NCBI GenBank assembly: GCA_022823145.1
Contig: JAJDXS010000030.1
Coordinates: forward strand, 1 to 64,000
Source: Gemmatimonadota bacterium
Lineage (GTDB): Bacteria; Gemmatimonadota; Gemmatimonadetes; Longimicrobiales; Gaopeijiaceae
Direction: 5' to 3'
Length of the DNA stretch: 64,000 nucleotides
Of this stretch, positions 36,834 through 44,067 are shown piece after piece. The translations under genes and the position numbers were made by a program. The notes under the pieces were generated by a model that saw nothing but the letters and a program-made list of their open reading frames with translations, searched no databases and was not told the DNA's origin. Numbering within the stretch: position 1 is the first letter of the stretch; every line of letters begins with the position of its first letter.

Positions 36834-38540
36834 CTAGTGCCGGAACAGCCTCCGTCCGGTGAACACCATCGCGATGCCGTGTTCGTCGGCGGCCTCAATC
36901 ACCTCGGGGTCGCGGATCGAGCCGCCCGGCTGGACGATCGCCCGCACGCCGGCCTCGGCAGCCGCATCGACCCCGTCGCGGAACGGGAAAAAGGCGTCCG
37001 AAGCGAGCGCGCACCCTTCAAGCTCCGATTCCAGACCCACCTCGTGGGCCTTCCGGACGGCCAGGCGCGATGAATCCACGCGGCTCATCTGCCCCGCTCC
37101 GATACCGACGGCCGCGCGCCCGCGCGCCAGTAGAATCGCGTTCGACTTGACCCCCGCGACGGCGGCCCACGCGAAAGAAAGATCCTGCTGCTCCGCCTCC
37201 GTGGGCTGGCGCGCGCTCACCACCTTCCACCCTGCAGAGCCGATCCCGTAGAACGGCGGATACGGCAACGACTGGAACAGCACACCACCGTACAACGAAC
37301 GGAAGGACCGTGCACCCACATGACCCGCCGCACGCGCCAGGAAGCGGGCAGCCGCGCGAACGGGCTCGTCCAGCGTGCTCCAGCCGCTGTCGCCGACGGG
37401 CTCCGCCGGATGGGCGTCGGCCGAATCCGCGAAACGCAGAAGCCGAATGTTCTTCTTCGCGGACAGGACTTCAAGCGCCTCGTCGGTGAAACCGGGCGCA
37501 ACCACGCACTCCACGAACATTCCGCCGATCCCCTTGGCGGTCTCGAGGTCCACGGGGCGATTCATCGCGATCACCGAACCGAACGCCGACACGGGATCGG
37601 TCGCCCGCGCCCGCTCAAAAGCCGCCGCCAGCGCGGGACGCACCGCGAGCCCACACGGTGTAGTGTGTTTGACGATACAAACCGCCGGGTCGACGGAAAA
37701 CGCAAACGGCGCGAGGCTGAGCAACGCACCGTCCAGATCGAGCAGATTATTGTACGACAGTGACTTGCCATGCAATTGTTCAAGTCCTGCAATACCATCG
37801 CCACCGCGTGTCGCCGCCGCGTAGAAAGCCGCGTCCTGGCCGGGGTTCTCGCCGTACCGCAGAAGGTCGCGTCTCTCCAGTTCCAGTGTGACCCGTTCGG
37901 GCATTTCGACGCCCGTTTCCGTGCCTACGCCGTCGCTCTCTCCCAACCCTTCCAGGTATCCTGCAATCGCCTGGTCGTAGTTCGACATCTCGCGGAATAC
38001 CCTGGCGGCGAGTCTTCGCCTCAGCGCGACCGATCCGCCCTCCCCTCGAGTGGATTCCACAGAAGAGACGGCCTCCAGCACCGCCTCGTAGTCGTCGGGA
38101 TCGACCACCACCCACACGTCACGGTGGTTCTTGGCGGCGGCGCGGATCAGGGTGGGACCGCCGATGTCGACGTTCTCCATGGCCAGCGCGGGCGTAACGT
38201 CCGGCGCCGCAATCGTTTCGCGGAATGGATAGAGGTTGACCGCGACGAGGTCGATGGGGCCGTACCCCTGCCGCTCAAGCTCGGTCATGTCGTCCGGATG
38301 CTCGCGGCGCGCAAGCAGTCCCGCGTGGATTGCGGGATGCAGCGTCTTCACGCGTCCGTCCATCATCTCGGGGTGCCCGGTGACGACCGCGACCTCGGTT
38401 ACCGCAACCCCGGCGTCGGCCAGCACCCGCGCCGTCCCCCCGGTCGACAGTATATCCCAACCCTGCTTCGCCAGCGCCCGACCGAGCATGACGACGCCCG
38501 TCTTGTCCCACACGCTCAGCAACGCCCTACGCGGCCCCAC
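36834..38540 (-). CDS. purH: Bifunctional AICAR formyltransferase / IMP cyclohydrolase
   Basis: 568 residues, last two steps of purine synthesis (AICAR to FAICAR to IMP). The N-terminal IMP cyclohydrolase (MGS-like) domain opens [12 protein letters not shown] and contains STGGTA and [20 protein letters not shown]. The formyltransferase domain contains [23 protein letters not shown] and [13 protein letters not shown], and ends [21 protein letters not shown]. It is somewhat longer than the usual 510-530. The GTG start at 38540 overlaps the purN 3' end by 14 bp; the open frame further upstream is purN in another frame. Confidence 0.95.
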   Translation of the reverse strand: MGPRRALLSVWDKTGVVMLGRALAKQGWDILSTGGTARVLADAGVAVTEVAVVTGHPEMMDGRVKTLHPAIHAGLLARREHPDDMTELERQGYGPIDLVAVNLYPFRETIAAPDVTPALAMENVDIGGPTLIRAAAKNHRDVWVVVDPDDYEAVLEAVSSVESTRGEGGSVALRRRLAARVFREMSNYDQAIAGYLEGLGESDGVGTETGVEMPERVTLELERRDLLRYGENPGQDAAFYAAATRGGDGIAGLEQLHGKSLSYNNLLDLDGALLSLAPFAFSVDPAVCIVKHTTPCGLAVRPALAAAFERARATDPVSAFGSVIAMNRPVDLETAKGIGGMFVECVVAPGFTDEALEVLSAKKNIRLLRFADSADAHPAEPVGDSGWSTLDEPVRAAARFLARAAGHVGARSFRSLYGGVLFQSLPYPPFYGIGSAGWKVVSARQPTEAEQQDLSFAWAAVAGVKSNAILLARGRAAVGIGAGQMSRVDSSRLAVRKAHEVGLESELEGCALASDAFFPFRDGVDAAAEAGVRAIVQPGGSIRDPEVIEAADEHGIAMVFTGRRLFRH

Positions 38541-39222
38541 GCCCACCCCCGAAACCGGCGACGATCGCCTCTCGCAACGTTGCCCCGCGCGCCGCGCCAC
38601 CGTCGGCGCACCATGCAAAAGACGGGGCCGCCCCCCCGTCGGGCCACCCGTCCAGGACCGCACGCGCCAGCGCATCCGCCGCCGCGGGGTACAGCGTGTG
38701 CTCGACCTCGAGCACCCTCGCCGCCAGCGTGTCCGCGCTGTCCCCGGGACCCACCGGCACGGGCCACTGCGCGAGGATCGTGCCCTCGTCGTAGCGCTCG
38801 TCCACGAAGTGGATCGTGGCTCCGGAGAGCGTCGCACCGGAACGAAGGACCGCCTCGTGCACGTGGTGCCCGTACATTCCCTGGCCGCCGAACGCCGGGA
38901 GCAGCGCCGGATGGATATTGAGGATCCTGTCCCGGTAGGCTCGGCAGACCGCAGCCGGAAGGAGCTTGAGGAAGCCGGCCAGCAGAACTCCCTCGGCCCG
39001 GTGGCGCGCCAGGAGAAGCAACAGTTCACCGCCTGCGGCATCGTCATCGAAGTCGATCCGGCACACGGTCCGCCCCATCGCGCGCGCGCGCTCCTCGGCC
39101 ACGCACGGCCGATCGGTAACGAGCAGCTCGATGCGGTAGGCCGCCCCGTCGCCCTCGTGGTCCAGCAGCGCCTGCATGTTGGTTCCGGATCCCGACGCGA
39201 GAACTGCGAACGGGACGGTCAA
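38527..39222 (-). CDS. purN: Phosphoribosylglycinamide formyltransferase
   Basis: 231 residues; transfers a formyl group from 10-formyl-THF to GAR in purine synthesis. It opens with FAVLASGSGTNMQALL (GAR phosphate loop) and has the active-site segment ILNIHPALLPAFGGQGMYGHHVH with the Asn-His pair. The folate-site Asp lies in ATIHFVDERYDEG. The C-terminus is about 20 residues longer than usual. It overlaps the MBL gene by 4 nt and purH by 14 bp, so the three are coupled. Confidence 0.95.
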   Translation of the reverse strand: MTVPFAVLASGSGTNMQALLDHEGDGAAYRIELLVTDRPCVAEERARAMGRTVCRIDFDDDAAGGELLLLLARHRAEGVLLAGFLKLLPAAVCRAYRDRILNIHPALLPAFGGQGMYGHHVHEAVLRSGATLSGATIHFVDERYDEGTILAQWPVPVGPGDSADTLAARVLEVEHTLYPAAADALARAVLDGWPDGGAAPSFAWCADGGAARGATLREAIVAGFGGGRGAA

Positions 39223-39920
39223 ACCAGTTCGCCCCCGTAGACGGGGACCAGGAATGGGTTGGTGCGCTGTTCGTGCCCCACGGTGGTCTCGGGGCCATGC
39301 CCCGTGTAGAGCCGCGTTTCCGGAGGAAGCGTCAGCACGGTCCGGTGGATCGAATCGATAAGGGTCCTGTAGTCGCCGCCGGGCAGGTCGGTCCGACCGA
39401 TGGACCCGAGGAAGACCACGTCTCCGACGATCGCGACGGGCTCTTCGGTGGAGACGAAAACGACGTGCCCGGGTGCGTGGCCCGGTGCGAACACGACCTC
39501 GAACCCCGATCCGCCGAAGGTGAGCGTATCGCCCGGCACCAGCTCCAGGTCCGGTGGCGGCTGCTTCTCGAACGGCACGCCGAAAGCCGCCGCCTGGGCC
39601 CAGATGTTGTCGTAGTAGATGCGCTCCGCGGGGTGAAGATGGACGGGCGCGCCGGTGGCCTTCTTTGCCACCGCGACTCCCTCGATGTGGTCGAGGTGAG
39701 CGTGCGTCAGCAGAATCGCGACCACCTCGAGCCCGCGTTCCCGTGCGGCGGCAAGCGCATCCGGCGTCGCGGCCCCCGGGTCGATCAGGACGCCGGAGCG
39801 CCCGTCGGCGCAGACCACAAGCACCGTGTTCTGCATGAAGGCGCCGCCGGTGAAGGAAAGGATCTCGATCGTCGACCCGGCGCGGCTAGACGGTGAACGA
39901 GCTGCCGCAGCCACAACCAC
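39219..39920 (-). CDS. MBL-fold metallo-hydrolase (glyoxalase II-like)
   Basis: 233 residues. The zinc motif THAHLDH (about residues 71-77), a downstream His in PGHAPGHVVFVS, Asp in IVGDVVF and a C-terminal GHGPETTVGHE complete the dinuclear site. It resembles the small hydroxyacylglutathione hydrolase-like branch; the true substrate is unknown. The beta strand IEILSFTGGAF before the first Met shows that the start lies upstream of that Met, so GTG 39920 is used although it overlaps the IscA-type gene by 35 bp; GTG 39914 is equally possible. Confidence 0.87.
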   Translation of the reverse strand: MVVAAAARSPSSRAGSTIEILSFTGGAFMQNTVLVVCADGRSGVLIDPGAATPDALAAARERGLEVVAILLTHAHLDHIEGVAVAKKATGAPVHLHPAERIYYDNIWAQAAAFGVPFEKQPPPDLELVPGDTLTFGGSGFEVVFAPGHAPGHVVFVSTEEPVAIVGDVVFLGSIGRTDLPGGDYRTLIDSIHRTVLTLPPETRLYTGHGPETTVGHEQRTNPFLVPVYGGELV

Positions 39921-40215
39921 CGGTGGCCTGCGGATTCCTGAAGGAAAACCCCGAGCCCATCATCGAACTCACGTAGTCGATCTCGATCCCCTCCAGGTAC
40001 TGCGCACTGAACGGGTCCACGAAGATCCGGATTCCAGACCTCTCGAGAATCTCGTCGTCGCCCTCCGGCGCCGCGTCTATATCCACTCCGTACTGGAAAC
40101 CGGAGCATCCGCCGGGAAGCACCGAGACCCGCAAACCGGCGTCGGGGCTCTCACCGAACTCCTGGAGGAAGCCCTTGACCTTGCTGGCCGCCTGGGGGGT
40201 GAGTGTCAGTTCCAT
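39886..40215 (-). CDS. A-type Fe-S carrier protein (IscA/ErpA/HesB family)
   Basis: 109 residues. It has the three conserved cysteines of A-type carriers: one in VLPGGCSGFQY and two in GGCGCGSSF at the C-terminus. Starts MELTLTPQAASKVKGFL. It delivers Fe-S clusters to apoproteins; several Fe-S clients are encoded in the window (IspG, DinG). ATG 40215 was chosen over an upstream frame because it gives the canonical family N-terminus. It overlaps the MBL gene. Confidence 0.93.
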   Translation of the reverse strand: MELTLTPQAASKVKGFLQEFGESPDAGLRVSVLPGGCSGFQYGVDIDAAPEGDDEILERSGIRIFVDPFSAQYLEGIEIDYVSSMMGSGFSFRNPQATGGCGCGSSFTV

Positions 40216-40315
40216 CGCATCTATCCCGCACTTCCATATCTTGACCAGGGGCTGATCAACAGCCGAAAACAAAAGCTATTCGAGCCGCCAAACGGGGTCA
40301 ACGAGCCGGAGGCCG

Positions 40316-40894
40316 TCAGGGCGCCGGCGAACGTCCCGGGCTCTCGCCGCCCGACTCCAGACGCCCGATCAGCTCCGCGGCCGCGGCCAGGTCGTCCACA
40401 ACGCGGAAATCGTCGTCGAGGCCGTCAGCGTGCATCGCTCCGTGTCCCGTGCGCACGAGGATCCCCGTCCCGCCGAGCTTTCGCGCCGGAAGCACGTCGC
40501 TGCGCTTGTCACCGATGAAGTAGGAGTTGGAGAGCTCCAGCTCGAGGTCGCGGGCGGCTTTTCGATACATCACCGGGCTTGGTTTGCGGCAGGTCCTGCG
40601 GGGATCGCCGCCTGGGCCGTCCGGGCAGAAGTACGTCGCGTCGACGGCCATGCCCGCACGGGCCAGCTGCCGCTCGGTCTCGGCCGCCACGCTGCGGTAG
40701 TCGGCCAGCGTGTAGAGCCCCCTGCCGATCCCCGACTGATTGGTCACCACCACGAGCGCGAACCCCAGCTCCCTCATCTTGCGGAGCGCCGCAGTGGCCC
40801 CGGGGATCAGCGCGACGTCCGCCGGATCGGCGACGTAGTACCGGTCCTCGATGATCGTCCCGTCGCGGTCGGCGAAGACGGCCCGGCGCCGCAT
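40316..40894 (-). CDS. gmhB: D-glycero-beta-D-manno-heptose-1,7-bisphosphate 7-phosphatase
   Basis: 192 residues, HAD-family histidinol-phosphatase-like enzyme in ADP-heptose synthesis for lipopolysaccharide core. The catalytic motif is ADRDGT (Asp9 nucleophile, Asp11). Motif 2 is VVVTNQSGIGRG. The zinc loop CPDGPGGDPRRTCRKP has fewer Cys/His than E. coli GmhB. The Lys and Asp of motifs 3/4 are in MYRKAARDL and FIGDKRSDV. The ATG start shares one base with the selA stop (TGATG), a coupled junction. Presence implies a heptose-containing outer membrane. Confidence 0.88.
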   Translation of the reverse strand: MRRRAVFADRDGTIIEDRYYVADPADVALIPGATAALRKMRELGFALVVVTNQSGIGRGLYTLADYRSVAAETERQLARAGMAVDATYFCPDGPGGDPRRTCRKPSPVMYRKAARDLELELSNSYFIGDKRSDVLPARKLGGTGILVRTGHGAMHADGLDDDFRVVDDLAAAAELIGRLESGGESPGRSPAP

Positions 40895-42291
40895 CAGGAC
40901 ACCGACGCAGCGAGAGCGGCGAGCGCAGCCGCAACCACCGAGTCCTCCTCGGGCGCGATCGTCCTCAGGTCGAGGAAAAGGCGACCCCTGCGCCGGCGCG
41001 CGACCACCGGAGGCTTGTGGGCGCGCAGGCGGGCCAGCCACTCCCCCGCCTCATCGCCTGCGCCCAGCGAGATCGCGGCGCTGGGGATCCGCGCGTCGGG
41101 GAAGGTGCCACCGCCCACAAGCGAATCGGTGGCGACCACCTCCGCGCGGAGCGCGCGCCTCAGCCCGGCTCCCCTGCTCCCCACCGCGGCGAGCACGGCT
41201 TCGGCCCGGCGTTCCAGTCGCCCGCGCGGCGTACCGATCATGCGGAGCGCCGGGATGCGCTCTCGAGCACGTTCCGGATCCCGGTACAGCGAGAGCGTCG
41301 CCTCGAGTCCGGCCAGCGTGACCTTGTCGCTGCGAAGCGCCCGGCACAGCGGGTGCCCCCTCGCCCGGGCCACGCACTTCCCCGTCCCGGCCAGCACCCC
41401 CGCCTGCGGTCCTCCGACCAGCTTGTCGCCGGAGAAAGCCACCAGATCCGCGCCGGCCGCGATGCTCTCGGCCGGCGTCGGTTCGTACGGCAGCCCGAGC
41501 GCCGCGCTGTCCATCAGCAACCCCGAGCCCAGGTCGTGTATGACCGGGACGCCGTGCGCGACCCCCAGTTCGACGAGTTCGGCCAGTTCCGTCTCCTCGG
41601 TGAAACCCGAGATCGAGAAGTTGGAGCGGTGTACTTTGAGGATCGCGGCGACATCCCCGCGCTCGATCGCGCGTGCGTAGTCTGCGGGGCGGGTGCGGTT
41701 TGTCGTGCCCACCGTCACCAGCCGCGCCCCCGCCGCCTCCACGACCTCGGGGATACGGAACCCGCCCCCGATCTCGACCAGCTCCCCGTGGGAGACCGCC
41801 ACCCCCCGCCCCGCGGCGAAGGTCGTCAGCGCGAGCGCGACCGCACCGGCGTTGTTGTTGACGACCACCGCGTCGTCGGCGCCGGTGATTTCCCGCACAA
41901 GCTCCACGCAGTGGTCGTAGCGCGATCCGCGCTCTCCGGTGTCCAGGTCGAATTCGACGTTGCCATATCCGGCGGCCGCGGTCATCGCGCGGCGCGCCTC
42001 GGCAGCGAGCGGAGCGCGGCCCAGGTTGGTGTGAAGTACGACGCCGGTCGCGTTGACAACCCGCTTGAGCGATGGCGCGGAGGCGCGGGCCACCTCGGCG
42101 CGCACCAACGCGGCGAACCCGTCGTCACTGTCGGGGACCGGCCGCTGTCCCGACCGCATCTCGTCGAGCACGGCGCGCACCCGTCCGGTGATCCAGTTGC
42201 GGCCGTGCGCCGGGATCAGGTCACGGCACCAGGGACGCTCCAGAAGGCGGTCGACGCCCGGGATCGAACGGCGGGGGTCGGGCGCGACCAC
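40894..42291 (-). CDS. selA: L-seryl-tRNA(Sec) selenium transferase
   Basis: 465 residues, PLP enzyme converting Ser-tRNA(Sec) to Sec-tRNA(Sec). The N-terminal helical domain (IPGVDRLLERP) is followed by RVVNATGVVLHTNLGRAPL, GNVEFDLDTGERGSRYDH and VNNNAGAVALAL, all family hallmarks. The PLP Lys is in FSGDKLVGGPQAG near residue 289. Length matches E. coli SelA (463). selB, selD and tRNA-Sec are not in this window. It starts 6 bp after the Ig-like lipoprotein gene and is followed without gap by gmhB. Confidence 0.94.
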   Translation of the reverse strand: MVAPDPRRSIPGVDRLLERPWCRDLIPAHGRNWITGRVRAVLDEMRSGQRPVPDSDDGFAALVRAEVARASAPSLKRVVNATGVVLHTNLGRAPLAAEARRAMTAAAGYGNVEFDLDTGERGSRYDHCVELVREITGADDAVVVNNNAGAVALALTTFAAGRGVAVSHGELVEIGGGFRIPEVVEAAGARLVTVGTTNRTRPADYARAIERGDVAAILKVHRSNFSISGFTEETELAELVELGVAHGVPVIHDLGSGLLMDSAALGLPYEPTPAESIAAGADLVAFSGDKLVGGPQAGVLAGTGKCVARARGHPLCRALRSDKVTLAGLEATLSLYRDPERARERIPALRMIGTPRGRLERRAEAVLAAVGSRGAGLRRALRAEVVATDSLVGGGTFPDARIPSAAISLGAGDEAGEWLARLRAHKPPVVARRRRGRLFLDLRTIAPEEDSVVAAALAALAASVS

Positions 42292-42297
42292 CGTTGC

Positions 42298-44067
42298 TCA
42301 GCGCTCCCCGCCCGCGTCGCGCACCAGCAGCCGCCGTCGGGAGCGGTCCGGCGGAGACAGGATCCCGCGCGGTCGCGACTCGTGAACGAAGGGGGGAAGA
42401 GCGGCTTTGGTCGTGTCGGGTCCCACTCGGGTAGTGTCGGGTCCGGCAGTGGTCGTGTCGGGTCCGGCCTGCGTCGTGTCCGGTCGAGCCTGCGTCGTGT
42501 CCGGTCCTGCTTGCGTGGTGTCGACCTGCACCGAATCGCCCACCTGAGCCGAGTCCCCGGCCTGCAGCGAGTCCTCCACGGCAAGCGAGTCGCCCACCGC
42601 AAGGGAATCACCCGCGACCAGCGTACTGTCCGCCGTTGCCGTATCGGGCGGCGGCAGCTCCCAGACCACGACGGCCGCGCCCCCACCACCCGGCACACCC
42701 CCGAGGTTCACCACCCCGGCTACCGACGCCTCGTACGGCGCTCCCCTCGCCAGCGCCTCGTCGAGAACACCGGTCAGGGTCTGAGTGGGTAGAAACTCTC
42801 CGGAGAGGCCGACGGGTGCGAGAGGTGCCTCGGCCGTGTCGGGCTGTTCCTCTTCCTCCTGGGCGGGCGGCAACTCGCCGATCTGCGCGAGCGAATCGAT
42901 CATCGCCTGCTCTTCCGCCCGGGCGATCGAGTCGGCCACCTCCCGGTTGCGCCGTTCGTATTCGTGGTCGTGGTAGAAACGGATCACGATCGTGTCCTTG
43001 CCCGGCGGCACGGTCACCGTGTCGGCAAACTCGACCTGTGCGGAGTCGCCGGCCTCGACATCGAGCGAGTCGCCGGGCACCTCGGCGCTGTCGCCCGGCT
43101 CGCCCGGGGCCTCGGGCGGTGGCGGCTCCTGCGCGGCCGCGGTGTCCTCGGGCTCCGCAATCGTCGCCGTGTCCCCCGGTACCGCCGCGCCCGCACTGTC
43201 GCCCGCCGCGGCAACCATCGCCGAGTCGGTGAGCCGAGCCAGCACGAGCTGCCCGGTGAAGACGACGCCCGGCATGGCCGGCTCGAGGTAGTCGTCGAAC
43301 TCGAAGCTCAGGGTGACCGAATCCTGCACCTCGACGCGGGCCAGCCGCGCCGGCGTCGTGTCGGGCTCGATCAGCGTCAGGATCGTGAAGGTGGTGTCGG
43401 GCGAGCCCTCGAACGTGCCGGCCGAGATCGCCGACTGGGGCTCGAAGTCACCCACGGACCCGTCCCGGTCGCGATCCTCCCATGCGATCACCTGGAACGG
43501 TTGCCCAGGCACGTAACGCATCGAGAAGACCCCGTCGGAGCCGGTCAGGTTCCAGTGCGTGAGCGTGTCGCCCTCACCGCCGAAGCGCGCCTCGACGCGG
43601 ACGTCGGGCACCGCCTGGCCGGTGATCCTGTCCTCGACCATTCCGGCCACGACGTTGGGAACGAACTCCCCTCCCGTCGAAAGCACCAGGTCGAACGGGT
43701 CGCGCAGCGTGTTGCTGAACATGTCGTTGATCACCGGCAGCACCGTCACCCGGTAGAGGCGCCCCGGCGCAAGTCCCTCCTGGGCTTCGATGGTAATGCC
43801 GTCACGGCCGTGGCGGACGCGGGCGGCCCCGAGCGACGGCGAGATCACCACGGCGTTGTTCAGCTGCCCGGTGGAGGGACGCTCGCTGATCCGTTCGTTG
43901 AAGCGGAAGAAGAACTCACGGACGCCGGGCTCGACGACCGCGAAGGTGTCCGGGATCGTTTCAATCACCACCGGAGGCACCCGGTCCTCGGGGCCGCCGG
44001 GGGGGGCCTCCGGCCGGGCGCAGGCGGCCGACAGAACCAGCAGCGTCAGGACACAGCGCCGGATCAC
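42298..44067 (-). CDS. Lipoprotein with Ig-like (SbsA-type) domain and Asp/Ser/Thr-rich repeats
   Basis: 589 residues. The lipobox LVLSAAC is near residue 16. Residues 25-135 form an SbsA/Big_5-like Ig domain (PDTFAVVEPGVREFFFRFNE, GRLYRVTVLPVINDMFSN). A carboxypeptidase-regulatory-like beta domain follows (about 140-215), then a long acidic low-complexity region with DSA/DTA steps and, at the C-terminus, repeats of GPDTTQA (about 530-565). It is probably an outer-membrane lipoprotein of structural or sensory use; function unknown. It overlaps valS by 4 nt (GTGA). Confidence 0.75.
   Translation of the reverse strand: MIRRCVLTLLVLSAACARPEAPPGGPEDRVPPVVIETIPDTFAVVEPGVREFFFRFNERISERPSTGQLNNAVVISPSLGAARVRHGRDGITIEAQEGLAPGRLYRVTVLPVINDMFSNTLRDPFDLVLSTGGEFVPNVVAGMVEDRITGQAVPDVRVEARFGGEGDTLTHWNLTGSDGVFSMRYVPGQPFQVIAWEDRDRDGSVGDFEPQSAISAGTFEGSPDTTFTILTLIEPDTTPARLARVEVQDSVTLSFEFDDYLEPAMPGVVFTGQLVLARLTDSAMVAAAGDSAGAAVPGDTATIAEPEDTAAAQEPPPPEAPGEPGDSAEVPGDSLDVEAGDSAQVEFADTVTVPPGKDTIVIRFYHDHEYERRNREVADSIARAEEQAMIDSLAQIGELPPAQEEEEQPDTAEAPLAPVGLSGEFLPTQTLTGVLDEALARGAPYEASVAGVVNLGGVPGGGGAAVVVWELPPPDTATADSTLVAGDSLAVGDSLAVEDSLQAGDSAQVGDSVQVDTTQAGPDTTQARPDTTQAGPDTTTAGPDTTRVGPDTTKAALPPFVHESRPRGILSPPDRSRRRLLVRDAGGER
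42404..42525 (-). repeat. 21-bp tandem repeat encoding PDTTQAG-type heptads
   Basis: About six imperfect 21-bp units in the 3' part of the lipoprotein gene, encoding DTTQAGP, DTTQARP, DTTQAGP, DTTTAGP, DTTRVGP and DTTKA. Unit number is likely to vary by slippage. Confidence 0.8.

Noticed and set aside
38541..39047. N-terminal extension of purH
   Set aside because: It is purN in a different frame; PurH similarity begins at [12 protein letters not shown].
42404..42525. CRISPR-like repeat array
   Set aside because: The 21-bp units are contiguous, in frame and encode protein heptads; there are no spacers and no cas genes.
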